64,000 nucleotides of DNA, taken from assembly GCF_002831565.1 (NCBI RefSeq), contig NZ_CP025096.1, positions 7,865,014-7,929,013 on the forward strand. Reading direction: 5' to 3'. Every line of letters starts with the position of its first letter. Positions within the stretch are counted from its first letter, which is position 1. A program made the translations under genes and the position numbers. The stretch is from Spirosoma pollinicola. Lineage in GTDB: Bacteria; Bacteroidota; Bacteroidia; Cytophagales; Spirosomataceae. The notes beneath the pieces are model-generated. The model did no database searches and was not told the DNA's origin. It was given only the letters and a program-made list of their open reading frames with translations. Shown piece after piece: positions 17,072 to 24,929 of the stretch.

Positions 17072-17404
17072 CAAGCGTCTGCTTCACTACACGGGCCGAG
17101 CCACGGTTCAGCTTCCTGCGGTCGCCAACCGCCACTCGACCTTATAATAGCCCACTCTCAAACCCTTCCACTCATCATGACTGGCCTGGTTACACCATTC
17201 CGATCATGATTCGATTCAGGATTAGAGAGCCGTCTCTACCAAACCTGACGACAATACACAGGACTACACCTATTCGCGTTTAAGCCGCTTGCGCGGGAGA
17301 TAAAGGGGAAAGTGGTGGGTTAATTCATTGTATTACAGTTGGTTATGTTTGAAAGTAGCCTATTTTGGACGTATCTTTAGACTATAATTAACCGGCAAAA
17401 AGGC
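17072..17404. other. Intergenic stretch with module promoter d only
   Basis: An open frame at 17044-17283 overlaps the hairpin and has a Pro/Thr/Arg-heavy composition unlike its neighbours, so I do not call it. The rest is the promoter module. Confidence 0.4.
17258..17379 (+). promoter_or_regulatory. Element module promoter d
   Basis: CACAGGACTACACC (17259 on) precedes GGGAGATAAAGGGGAAA (AAGGGGAA at 17303-17310). TATCTTTA begins at 17372, a gap of 61 nt, and the gene start is at 17405. GTTTG at about 17348 lies a plausible -33 distance upstream of the -7 box. Confidence 0.65.
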
Positions 17405-17623
17405 ATGTGGCAGGCTGATACAGTACTCCAGGTTTTAAAAGGAAAAACGCATTCCCGTTTCTTTCTGGCAACGGACGACTGTAGCGGCTGGCAACTGCCT
17501 AATAGAGTTAGAAACAGTAAGGTTGAGGACGAAATCAAGAAAATTCAGGCTGAATATGGATATGGCTACATCATCCATAAAACCTTGCCTTCCAAGCCGA
17601 AATCACGACGACAAAGATCATGA
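17405..17623 (+). CDS. Small hypothetical protein
   Basis: This encodes 72 residues (MWQADTVLQVLKGKTHSRFF, then LATDDCSGWQLPNRVRNSKV and a basic tail KSRRQRS). No domain is recognised. Its stop overlaps the ATG of the next gene (ATGA at 17620), so the two are translationally coupled. It is the first gene after promoter module d. Confidence 0.5.
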   Translation: MWQADTVLQVLKGKTHSRFFLATDDCSGWQLPNRVRNSKVEDEIKKIQAEYGYGYIIHKTLPSKPKSRRQRS

Positions 17624-18025
17624 AGAATCTATCGGACCACCGAGCGGCTGAATTTAAACGGGCCATCGGGCAAGCCAAACGTCAGGGTATTCTTATCAAG
17701 ACATCGGTTTTTAGTGATAATCATCCGGGCCCGCAGCGGCGGACCGTGCCGGGCGGTTGCGCTACGGTATGGTGCTTACGCACCCATTCACCGAATTCAA
17801 ACCAATGCGTTTTCACTGATGCGGGAGTCTGAAAGCTGGGTTCAATTTGGCAGAGCAGATCAGTGGACGTTTTGCTCTGCACAGGAAGTGCAACGGCTTT
17901 TGCCAGGTGGTTACATTAAAATAGAATTTTCCCGACCGGTTGAAATGGGTAATCAATCAGAAATGGGAAAACGAATGGCTATTCTGCTTTGTACAAATGT
18001 TCCAGTAATGAATAGATTGCTCTAA
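17620..18025 (+). pseudogene. Hypothetical gene interrupted by the 31-bp insertion
   Basis: The frame starts MKNLSDHRAAEFKRAIGQAK, then RQGILIKTSVFSDNH, and is shifted by the 31-bp insertion at 17725-17755. Deleting these 31 nt joins it to VALRYGAYAPIHRIQTNAFS, then WVQFGRADQWTFCSAQEVQR, to a stop at 18025, giving about 124 residues. The restored protein is uniform in composition. No family is recognised. It overlaps the upstream gene by 4 bp. Confidence 0.6.
17725..17755. repeat. 31-bp GC-rich hairpin insertion, copy 2
   Basis: Identical to 10382-10412 except for G instead of T in the tetraloop (CGGA versus CGTA). It sits between CAT and GTT codons. Shared flanking bases AT and GT make the exact ends ambiguous by up to 2 nt. 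Confidence 0.75.
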
Positions 18026-18053
18026 TTCTTTATCTTCACTAACCCTAAATCGT

Positions 18054-18338
18054 ATGAAAAAGATACCTGATTCTCGTTGGCTATTTTACGGATTGAGACT
18101 CATGTTAGCCGTCATCTTTCCCCCTTTTTATTTTTTACTGCGCAGACGTTGGAAGGTAGCTATTATTCTTACTATTCTAATGATTGCGCTGGCTAATTGG
18201 CATCGATACATCATTGTATTTGCGGTTATACTAGCTTTTGTCGGCGAGATCGTTCAAATTATAACCGACTTAAAGTATGGGGTAGGGCAGGAGGATACTC
18301 AACCCACCACCGCCTTGCCCCGTAAACCACTTAAATGA
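18054..18338 (+). CDS. Small membrane protein
   Basis: Ninety-four residues with about three hydrophobic segments: LRLMLAVIFPPFYFLL, KVAIILTILMIALANW and YIIVFAVILAFVGEIVQIIT. A polar tail follows. It resembles small YqaE/Pmp3-like membrane proteins only in size and in the FPPFYFLLRR turn; this is weak. It is the last gene before the palindrome at 18411. Confidence 0.5.
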   Translation: MKKIPDSRWLFYGLRLMLAVIFPPFYFLLRRRWKVAIILTILMIALANWHRYIIVFAVILAFVGEIVQIITDLKYGVGQEDTQPTTALPRKPLK

Positions 18339-18410
18339 CCCTGTGTCTTACTCAAACGACTTTTCACAGCGTGGCGTCACCAGTTGAGTAGAAACTATAG
18401 GAACTGGATG

Positions 18411-18430
18411 GTGTCAAAAATTTTTGACAC
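18411..18430. repeat. Element palindrome, copy 2
   Basis: GTGTCAAAAATTTTTGACAC is a perfect 20-bp palindrome. The flanking bases do not extend the symmetry. It lies 73 bp after one gene and 86 bp before the next. Confidence 0.8.
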
Positions 18431-18515
18431 GTTTAGGCTTCGTTCTACATTTGAGTCAGCGTCAATAACTACTGCAAAAATTGTGCTCTTATGACCGGCA
18501 CGGAAGTTAAACGGC

Positions 18516-18689
18516 ATGAATACTACCGCAACGTTACTTACTATCGCTCTAACGGGCTTATTGCTGATGTATCTGATTCAAAGCCGAGGTCACTACTCTC
18601 GATTTACACGGACCCTGATGGATGTACTCGCAGCGATTACGCTGAGCAGTGGTCTAGTGGTCTTGTTACGTCTGCTGTTCGGAGACTAA
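18516..18689 (+). CDS. Very small membrane protein
   Basis: From ATG at 18516 there are 57 residues: MNTTATLLTIALTGLLLMYL, a polar loop (IQSRGHYSRFTRTL), a second helix (VLAAITLSSGLVVLLRLLFG) and a final D before the stop. The overlapping longer frame at 18491-18700 has no such pattern and is rejected. The two-helix hairpin design is common for small plasmid membrane proteins. Function unknown. Confidence 0.5.
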   Translation: MNTTATLLTIALTGLLLMYLIQSRGHYSRFTRTLMDVLAAITLSSGLVVLLRLLFGD

Positions 18690-18747
18690 TTATTTATTAG
18701 GTTTATCTCAATCCTATAATCATCACCTTCTTGGAGTCCTGTATGCT

Positions 18748-19002
18748 ATGATTTCAACTCAGAATGGCGAAGCTTTTGGCTCGACCGAACATGGTGTATG
18801 GTATGAACGTATTTGTTTGCTGGACGGTAAAACCTACCGGCATGAATTGCCCCTTACGCTGGAATCCTTTCAGCAAAGTTATGAACGTATGCGTAGTGGA
18901 GTTGTCATTCAGGATGCTTTTCCAACACTGGCACCACAGGATCGGGACGGGGTCGCCCGAGCGATTTATTCTGTCCGGTATTACACCTCAGCGGTGGGAT
19001 AA
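18748..19002 (+). CDS. Small hypothetical protein
   Basis: This encodes 84 residues (MISTQNGEAFGSTEHGVWYE, then RICLLDGKTYRHELPLTLES, then DRDGVARAIYSVRYYTSAVG). No motif is recognised. It is coupled to the next gene, whose ATG is two bases after the TAA. The competing frame from 18764 is used only from 19004 on. Confidence 0.5.
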   Translation: MISTQNGEAFGSTEHGVWYERICLLDGKTYRHELPLTLESFQQSYERMRSGVVIQDAFPTLAPQDRDGVARAIYSVRYYTSAVG

Positions 19003-19003
19003 A

Positions 19004-19252
19004 ATGTTTCCACCATTACCGGCCCTGGACGAAACCGTAATTAGCCAGATCCTGCAAGAGCTGAAGCCGGTAATCGTGGATTTATTTGGCAATGACTCCA
19101 GCAAGCCGTTTAATCTGGAAGGGTTGACCATCGAAGCCTTACTTGATTACCCGAGAATTGATGATTCACTACGAAGCCAGGCACTGGGTTGGGTAAGAGC
19201 CTGGGTTGAAAGAGAAGGATTTCTTAATCCGTCAATGAATTCTGCTTCATAA
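19004..19252 (+). CDS. Small acidic hypothetical protein
   Basis: From ATG at 19004 there are 82 residues (MFPPLPALDETVISQILQEL, then NLEGLTIEALLDYPRIDDSL), mostly helical and acidic. The frame is open upstream to 18764, but that part is antisense-like in composition and overlaps the preceding gene, so the short start is chosen. A strong hairpin follows at 19275. Confidence 0.5.
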   Translation: MFPPLPALDETVISQILQELKPVIVDLFGNDSSKPFNLEGLTIEALLDYPRIDDSLRSQALGWVRAWVEREGFLNPSMNSAS

Positions 19253-19274
19253 GCAGGAAACTGCTTTCTACGTT

Positions 19275-19306
19275 GGCTGGCAATCCTGACGTCAGGATTG
19301 TCAGCC
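19275..19306 (+). terminator. Hairpin terminator
   Basis: Sixteen-base arms GGCTGGCAATCCTGAC / GTCAGGATTGTCAGCC meet without a loop, with one G-T pair. It lies 22 bp after the preceding stop. Confidence 0.75.
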
Positions 19307-19356
19307 ATTCGAGTTGATGACCCGCACCGGCTGACTTATATGGATGCGTTTTGGCT

Positions 19357-19474
19357 ACTACACTACACGATTACAACACTTATTTTATTCTGGGAAAAAG
19401 GGGAAAGGCGTTTAGTTAACTTCCTGTCTTTCAGCTAGTTGACTTCAAAAAGGGGGCCGTTTTGCGTATCTTTA
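19357..19474 (+). promoter_or_regulatory. Element module promoter e
   Basis: ACTACACTACACG precedes GGGAAAAAGGGGAAAGG (AAGGGGAA at 19398-19405). GTTAACTT is at 19415-19422 and TATCTTTA begins at 19467, a gap of 61 nt. It serves the ArdC gene (ATG 19522). Confidence 0.65.
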
Positions 19475-19521
19475 TATAGTTGATACGAGGGCGGCACCGA
19501 CCTGTAATTTCGGGTAATACA

Positions 19522-20484
19522 ATGAACAAGACGACCAAATTTCCCCAGCAACCGAAAACCGACATTTATCAGGTAATCACGAATCAGATTATTGCCGAAC
19601 TTGAAAAAGGCAAACTACCATGGCGGAAGCGGTGGGGGGTACTGCCAAACGGGAAAGCCGAAGTAGCCCGTAACTACCTGACCAAACAACCATATACTGG
19701 TATCAACAGCGTGCTTCTAGGTTGCCGCTCGGTGGAACGTCCTTACTTTCTAACCTTCAAGCAGGCAGCTCAACTAGGGGGTAGCATCCGCAAAGGGGCC
19801 AAAGGCATACCTATCGTTTATTGAAATGTAATCGAAAAAGAAAAGGAGACAACGAACCGGAAGGGGGAAACGAAGACCAAAGCTGTCGGTATACCGTTGT
19901 TAAAGCCTTATTATGTTTTCCACGTATCAGACGTTGAAGGCATCGCCATCGAGCTACCAACGTTGTTACCAGTTCAGGAACCAGCGAAGGAGCTCGTTAT
20001 AGACCAGTGTGAAGCCGTTCTTGCCAGTTACAAAAACGGGCCAGTCCTTGTGCATAATAACCCCAAACGGGCCTGTTACAGTCCGTTATATGATCGGGTG
20101 AACATGCCAACTCTACCAGCTTTCGACTGCCCCGAAGCCTATTATTGGACCTTATTTCACGAACTCGTTCATTCTACGGGTCATCGTGATCGGCTGAACC
20201 GCGATGAACTGGTTCATTCGGATCGATTCGGGGGAGAAAAATATGCAAAGGAAGAATTAACGGCTGAAATGGGCGCTTGTTTTCTGGCGCTCAGTAGTGG
20301 GATTGACATTACTGATAACCGATTGATTACAAATGCTGTTTCGTATCTGCAAAGCTGGTTAGGGGCTTTGAAAAATGACAAGACGCTGATCGTACGTGCA
20401 GCTGGTCAGGCTCAGAAAGCGGTTAATTTTATAACAGGCCACTCTATTACCGAGCCAGAACCATTAGCGGCATACGCAGCCTAA
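19522..20484 (+). pseudogene. ArdC-like antirestriction protein with an in-frame TGA
   Basis: The frame reads MNKTTKFPQQPKTDIYQVIT, then LEKGKLPWRKRWG and YLTKQPYTGINSVLL up to KGIPIVY, then TGA at 19822-19824. It continues in the same frame (NVIEKEKETTNRKGETKTKA) to 20484. The N-terminal part is the ArdC ssDNA-binding domain (DUF1738). The C-terminal part is the zincin-like domain with FHELVHSTGH (HExxH) and TAEMGACFL. ArdC normally has Trp at the TGA site (IVYW), so TGG to TGA is the simplest change. ArdC protects incoming DNA from restriction. Total length is about 320 codons, as expected for the family. Confidence 0.85.
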
Positions 20485-20504
20485 AACGATTCCAGAATAA
20501 CAAT

Positions 20505-20540
20505 GATACATAAAGTAGTTTCCAAGCTACTTTATGTATC
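20505..20540 (+). terminator. Hairpin terminator after ardC
   Basis: GATACATAAAGTAG (20505-20518) pairs perfectly with CTACTTTATGTATC (20527-20540). It lies 20 bp after the ArdC stop and overlaps an alternative start (20534) of the next gene, which is why the later ATG is preferred. Confidence 0.75.
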
Positions 20541-20560
20541 AACTACACTTAACTCAACCC

Positions 20561-21280
20561 ATGACCAGAACGGTTTATATTCAGGCGTTAGATCAATTTC
20601 CCATTGACAAGCCAGGCGTTGACGCACTATTAGGCTTCAAACAGATGGGCGTAGCAACAAAATTTTACGAAACTATTGACCAGGTACCTCTGCATCCGAG
20701 TGTGTTGGTAGTCGGGTTTGCCGATGATGTAAGATATTGGCTTATGGCAATGGGTATACCTATGCCTGGTTCAATAACCTTACCTAAGCAACTTCATTAC
20801 TATGCAGGAAGAGCAATCCAGCAGACAACACTGGAGCAGGCGTTGATCCAGACGGAATACCCCTATTTTATAAAACCAACGCTGCATAAACTATTTGAAG
20901 CCCGTATAATTGAACAGACTTCCGATTTGATAGACATCGTTAATACAGTCCCGTTAAGCATCGAAGCTTTGACATCCATACCGGTGACGTTTACGTCTGA
21001 ATACCGGGGGTTTATCATTGAAGGAAAATTGGTGGGTCTAAAGCACTATAAAGGCAATTTATGCCTTTTCCCGAGCTGCGAGATTATTAACCGGGCGATC
21101 CGCGATTTTACCGAACAACCATTGGCGTTCAGTATTGATTTTGGTCTGGATTCACTAGGTAGAACCTTACTCGTCGAGTGCAATGATTTCTGGAGCCTTG
21201 ATAGTTTTGGGCTTGATCCCAAGCTGTACGCTGAAGGATTATTACTTCGGTGGAATGAAATCCTTAAGGGGGCCGCATAG
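20561..21280 (+). CDS. R2K-type ATP-grasp protein (DUF4343-like)
   Basis: From ATG at 20561 the product has 239 residues (MTRTVYIQALDQFPIDKPGV). ATP-grasp features include YPYFIKPTLHKLFEARII (nucleotide-binding Lys), FTSEYRGFIIEGKLVGLKHY and, near the end, FSIDFGLDSLGRTLLVECND with the metal-binding acidic and Asn residues. This fits the compact R2K clade of ATP-grasp ligases found in phages and plasmids, thought to modify peptides or proteins. No substrate can be named. The hairpin just upstream separates it from ardC. Confidence 0.7.
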   Translation: MTRTVYIQALDQFPIDKPGVDALLGFKQMGVATKFYETIDQVPLHPSVLVVGFADDVRYWLMAMGIPMPGSITLPKQLHYYAGRAIQQTTLEQALIQTEYPYFIKPTLHKLFEARIIEQTSDLIDIVNTVPLSIEALTSIPVTFTSEYRGFIIEGKLVGLKHYKGNLCLFPSCEIINRAIRDFTEQPLAFSIDFGLDSLGRTLLVECNDFWSLDSFGLDPKLYAEGLLLRWNEILKGAA

Positions 21281-21312
21281 CTCTTAAACAGGCACCAATC
21301 TGCCTGACTCGC

Positions 21313-21420
21313 AAACAACACTATACATCACATTAACGAGAAAGGGGAAGATAGGATTTGTTAACTTCTTAAATAACAGATAGTTATAGTAGGGAAGCGG
21401 ATAAAAAAACGCTATCTTCA
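21313..21420 (+). promoter_or_regulatory. Element module promoter f
   Basis: ACAACACTATACATCACATT precedes GAGAAAGGGGAAG (AAGGGGAA at 21342-21349). GTTAACTT is at 21360-21367 and TATCTTCA begins at 21413, a gap of 63 nt. The next gene starts at 21529. Confidence 0.6.
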
Positions 21421-21528
21421 ATTAGAATCTAACGCTAAGACGGGATGACAAATCAACTGAACAGGTCAGTGTAAGGCAAAGAAAATACTTGCTGCCAGGC
21501 AACTCAGTTTGCCCAGCAGGTTGCCGGC

Positions 21529-22014
21529 ATGACGAATGAACAAATTACTGCTTATTTAAGGGGGAAGCCAGTGAACTACGTAGATAATACCGTACTGGAC
21601 CACAGTGGAGAGTACTTTGACCCCGTAAAATTTTTCTTTACAGATGGGTCTATACTTTTCATTTTTGATTGGAATGAAGAAACGCCGGTTATGAGGGTTT
21701 ACGAACAACTCCTGACCAATACGCAGTTAATCAGCGCATATAGTGATGAAACCGGTGACTTCGACCATTTCAGTGCTCAACTAATCGACTCCCTACATGA
21801 TTTAGCCATCAGTGATTTTCCCGGCCAGACGCTACAGGTTGAGGTAAACCTTACGGTCGAAGGCTTACTGCTTCAATTGTCGACCGATACATTTGTATAT
21901 AATTATACGCTTGTTGCCGGAGAAGATCGATTTAATCCCGGTCAATTAATCGCAGAGGTCAGCGCTGCTTACCAGTTTAAGAAGCTGTCTAATTCACCAC
22001 CAAACTTGGTCTGA
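21529..22014 (+). CDS. Hypothetical acidic protein
   Basis: The product has 161 residues (MTNEQITAYLRGKPVNYVDN, FFFTDGSILFIFDWNEETPV, LQVEVNLTVEGLLLQLSTDT). It is acidic, alternates strands and helices, and has no signal peptide. No domain is recognised. It is the first gene of module f, after a leader of about 110 nt. Confidence 0.55.
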   Translation: MTNEQITAYLRGKPVNYVDNTVLDHSGEYFDPVKFFFTDGSILFIFDWNEETPVMRVYEQLLTNTQLISAYSDETGDFDHFSAQLIDSLHDLAISDFPGQTLQVEVNLTVEGLLLQLSTDTFVYNYTLVAGEDRFNPGQLIAEVSAAYQFKKLSNSPPNLV

Positions 22015-22127
22015 TTACAACTGAATTCTTATCTCAATATGCAACGTATATAGATATGCGTTAGTTGAGTTCAAAAGTACCTGAATCGTTCAGGCGAAGA
22101 GCCGCAGTCCGTAAACTTTATCCTATA

Positions 22128-22451
22128 ATGACCCCTGCATCAAAGATACTTCGCAATACAGGCAATTATAATCCTGCTTATCGGGGTGAATTGCGTCAGA
22201 TAGATGAGCATAGGGCTAATCGGGAAGAAATCATTGGTTTAGCCCTATGCAGTTATGGCCATCTAATTCAAATAATGACCACATTTAGATTAGACTATTT
22301 GGGTATGCTTATTTACCAGGCGTACGATCAGCAGAATCCCCGTAACTCGTTAGTAGCAAATATCTGTCTATTGAATGGTGATACTTATTGCCCGTTTCAG
22401 CGGCTAGCCAATGGTACATTCCAGCAGCTATTAGTTGAAGGGAGTCAATAA
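22128..22451 (+). CDS. Hypothetical protein
   Basis: From ATG at 22128 there are 107 residues (MTPASKILRNTGNYNPAYRG, ELRQIDEHRANREEIIGLAL). The frame is open back to a TTG at 22065, which is less likely. The product is mixed alpha/beta without known motifs and contains two Cys in the C-terminal half. Probably co-transcribed with the gene at 21529. Confidence 0.45.
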   Translation: MTPASKILRNTGNYNPAYRGELRQIDEHRANREEIIGLALCSYGHLIQIMTTFRLDYLGMLIYQAYDQQNPRNSLVANICLLNGDTYCPFQRLANGTFQQLLVEGSQ

Positions 22452-22475
22452 TAAGCCTCTTATCCATGTCTCCAC

Positions 22476-22606
22476 GACACTAAACACTCCACGATTTCAC
22501 TAGTAGGAATGCGTATAAACACGGGATGAAGGGGAAAAGGGTGGGCCAATCAGATTAACATAAGGGGCACAAAGGTTGAGGGTTAAATGAATATTTCGTA
22601 TATTTA
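22476..22606 (+). promoter_or_regulatory. Element module promoter g (PRTRC operon)
   Basis: CACTAAACACTCCACG precedes GGGATGAAGGGGAAAAGG (AAGGGGAA at 22529-22536). TATATTTA begins at 22599, a gap of 62 nt. A TTGAGG at 22576 may serve as -33. The first gene starts at 22644. Confidence 0.65.
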
Positions 22607-22643
22607 TAATGTAGATAATCAGTGAGTTAACTATATTTTTTAC

Positions 22644-22865
22644 ATGGCAGAGCTAAAAGAATTAAGCGGAGTTTTACACCCAAATACCCGCAAGAACAAG
22701 CCCAATAGCCCAGATTTTATAGGTCAGATTCTGATTGACGGACAAAAATATGAACTAGCTGGCTGGAACACGAAGAAAGTCAACCTAGAGGGTAAGTCAT
22801 TTGTAAACATACGGGCCAACCGTATTATTTCTACGCATCCCGCCCGTGACCCGTTTCAGGAATAA
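22644..22865 (+). CDS. Small DUF736-like protein leading the PRTRC operon
   Basis: Seventy-three residues: MAELKELSGVLHPNTRKNKP, DFIGQILIDGQKYELAGWNT, KKVNLEGKSFVNIRANRIIS. The pattern of a G-x-L strand, an IDGxKYxLxGW strand and a KxGxxFxxI strand resembles the small DUF736-type proteins encoded near replication and transfer genes, which are probable OB-like nucleic-acid binders. The match is weak. It is the first gene after promoter module g and 49 bp before PRTRC E. Confidence 0.5.
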   Translation: MAELKELSGVLHPNTRKNKPNSPDFIGQILIDGQKYELAGWNTKKVNLEGKSFVNIRANRIISTHPARDPFQE

Positions 22866-22914
22866 ACGTGTTCGTAATGGTAGCCATCGTCTTTTACTTT
22901 CAATTGGTAATCTT

Positions 22915-23520
22915 ATGGATTTTTTTCAACGCCTTGCGGCTCTGAATCTTACAGGTGATTTAAAGCTAGTTATCACCAATACGCCAAACGGACAGCGCGT
23001 AACCTTACTTTTAGTCAATGACCTATGCGGGGATGAGGCCCGTAAACAGATTGCTCCACTTAATATAACAGGCACCCCTACTGAACTGGATGCTGGATTC
23101 TTCAATATTATTGAAAAGCCGATGCAACAGGCATCGGGATTAATGGTCAATCTGGAAGCCTTTCAAAAGAGTCTGGAAAAAACGCAACAGCAATCGGCAA
23201 AGGAAAAGCTCGAAGAATCAACTAAGAAAAAAGCAAAAGAGGAGTTGAATAAAGCCTACGACGCGGCCATGAAGAAAGTAGAGGAACTGGAAAAAGAAAA
23301 AAGATACCGGGAAGCCTACGCCAAAACGCCTGACCCTGAACAGCACCCCGATCAGGCCGAATCCATTCGTAAAAAACGTGCCGAATTACTGGCAAATTTC
23401 TCACAGCCAGGATTGTTCGATGCAATACCTGTCCAGTCAGCCAGTCAGCCCTCTACTGAGGAGAATACGTCAGGCGTAGAAACGTCAACAAACGCAACAA
23501 TTGAATCTGTGACCGCTTAA
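22915..23520 (+). CDS. PRTRC system protein E
   Basis: From ATG at 22915 there are 201 residues. The N-terminal domain reads MDFFQRLAALNLTGDLKLVI, then GQRVTLLLVNDLCGDEARKQ and LNITGTPTELDAGFFNIIEK, the PRTRC-E pattern. A long charged coiled coil follows (about 80-150; EKLEESTKKKAKEELNKAYD), then a FSQPGLFDAIP motif near the C-terminus. PRTRC E is a conserved but uncharacterised member of the ParB-related, ThiF-related cassette. ATG is chosen because the frame upstream runs into the preceding gene. Protein C follows 11 bp later. Confidence 0.75.
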   Translation: MDFFQRLAALNLTGDLKLVITNTPNGQRVTLLLVNDLCGDEARKQIAPLNITGTPTELDAGFFNIIEKPMQQASGLMVNLEAFQKSLEKTQQQSAKEKLEESTKKKAKEELNKAYDAAMKKVEELEKEKRYREAYAKTPDPEQHPDQAESIRKKRAELLANFSQPGLFDAIPVQSASQPSTEENTSGVETSTNATIESVTA

Positions 23521-23531
23521 ATTATTTGCTT

Positions 23532-23750
23532 ATGTTACTTGCAACCCAACTCAAACGTGTCTTTCTGATGGAAGAAAAAGGGCAAACCGTTGAATTATCT
23601 GACCCCGACCCCACGCTTAGTCCACAGGCAGTTTTAAACCATTATTCCAACCTATACGCAATTCTGACAACCGCTAAAATCAGTCCCGCTGACATCAGGG
23701 ATGATGCGGTTCAGTACAGATTTGAATCAGTCATGGGAACTAAAGGTTAG
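23532..23750 (+). CDS. PRTRC system protein C (ubiquitin-like candidate)
   Basis: Seventy-two residues: MLLATQLKRVFLMEEKGQTV, ELSDPDPTLSPQAVLNHYSN, then VQYRFESVMGTKG at the C-terminus. The strand, DPxPxLSPxxVxxxY helix and final strand match the PRTRC C family, which is related to the prokaryotic ubiquitin-like (Prok_Ub) group. The protein ends in an exposed GTKG with terminal glycine, as expected for a protein activated by an E1-like enzyme. It sits in one operon with an E2-like and an E1-like gene. Biochemical conjugation has not been shown for PRTRC and is inferred here. Confidence 0.75.
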   Translation: MLLATQLKRVFLMEEKGQTVELSDPDPTLSPQAVLNHYSNLYAILTTAKISPADIRDDAVQYRFESVMGTKG

Positions 23751-23754
23751 AAAA

Positions 23755-24929
23755 ATGATGGGTAAATCCGCTCGAAAGATACCGTCCATTAAACTCAATG
23801 AACCAAAATGGTTGCTCGCCCGAAATCTAATCGACTACATGAACACGCTCGATCAGATGCCCGACGCAAGACAGGCCATAACGGGGCAACAACGGTGTGC
23901 GCCCCTCAGCCTACTGCCGATGGTTTTTTAAACCATTGCTTTGCCCCCGTTTATCCTCTAACCGAAGAGCTTTTCGACCAGCAGGGAGTAGAAACCGATT
24001 TTTTTAAATCGGTTTCTTACCTGTCTGACCTCTACAATCTGGGCCTTGACGTGCATCAGTTGGAATGGGGGCATAATTACCCGTTTAATATTCAGCACAG
24101 TTATCAACTCGTTGTCGAGAAGCTGAAAGCTATTCGGGAGGACGTAGACGTGTTGATACTATCCAACGAGACAACCAAAGGGACTTTAGCGACCGTCCAG
24201 CAGTACGATACCGATTACTATTCGTATTTCGTTCCGGTTAAACCCCTTTGGCAGCTTCAAAAATCGGGTAATAATAAACCATTGACGCACCTGCTTGAAT
24301 CTATTTACGCGTACCTGATGCACATTAGCGGATTGCCATTTCTATCGGACCAGAGTTCTTATGTGTTTTATCAATGCGACATGATGCTGGAAAGTCGTGC
24401 TGAGTGGACTGGCCGGGAGGAGCGTAAAGAATACACCGCCTTTAAAAAAATAGTGAAGCAGTCTCGTCGGGGGAGCCGGATAATTCGCAACCGAATCAAC
24501 CAGACTACCCACTTGAAAAACTTCCACAGGCGTTTTTCTGGGTTCCAGCCTGAGTCAGAAGCCGAAGCTGAATTAAAAGCCGTTGCCAGTACATTTCTCA
24601 ATTTGTACACCCGGTTTCCAAACCGTTCCATCTGGGATAGTTACCACATTGGTCTGATGACTCCTGACGAGGAATACCGGATTCATCCCGATCAGTTTAT
24701 TTCGTTCATCTGGGATTTTGACGATGGGATTTACGATGATCTTGTGCAGTCGCTAGATGCTGATTTTAATGGGGGGGGCTATGTTGAATTACCCCAAACA
24801 GTACAGATGTTCGACCAGCCACAACCCGTTCAGACGCTAAATCTGGAATTCGAAGAAACCTTCTTTACGACAGTGGGTAATTTGATTTCAGTTCAACATA
24901 AACTAAGCTCGGATGCAAAATATAACTGA
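23755..24929 (+). CDS. PRTRC system protein F, apparently frameshifted
   Basis: The start region reads MMGKSARKIPSIKLNEPKWL, then LARNLIDYMNTLDQMPDARQ in one frame, which stops at 23931. From about 23880 the coding frame is another one (PTADGFLNHCFAPVYPLTEE), which runs to 24929. Together they would give about 390 residues with LLESIYAYLMHISGLPFLSD and PDEEYRIHPDQFISFIWDFD. I assign F from operon position, since the alignment is not testable here. One frame change between about 23860 and 23935 is needed. An alternative is a shorter protein from ATG 23808. The end overlaps the start of B by 17 bp. A GAAACCGATTT hairpin lies inside the gene (23991-24016). Confidence 0.6.

Noticed and set aside
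17044..17283. 79-residue open frame
   Set aside because: It starts inside a terminator hairpin and has a Pro/Thr/Arg composition unlike neighbouring genes.
18491..18700. 69-residue open frame
   Set aside because: The overlapping frame 18516-18689 encodes a clear two-helix membrane protein.
19897..20484. Separate zinc-protease gene
   Set aside because: It is the same frame as the ArdC N-terminal part, divided only by TGA, with no ATG start of its own.
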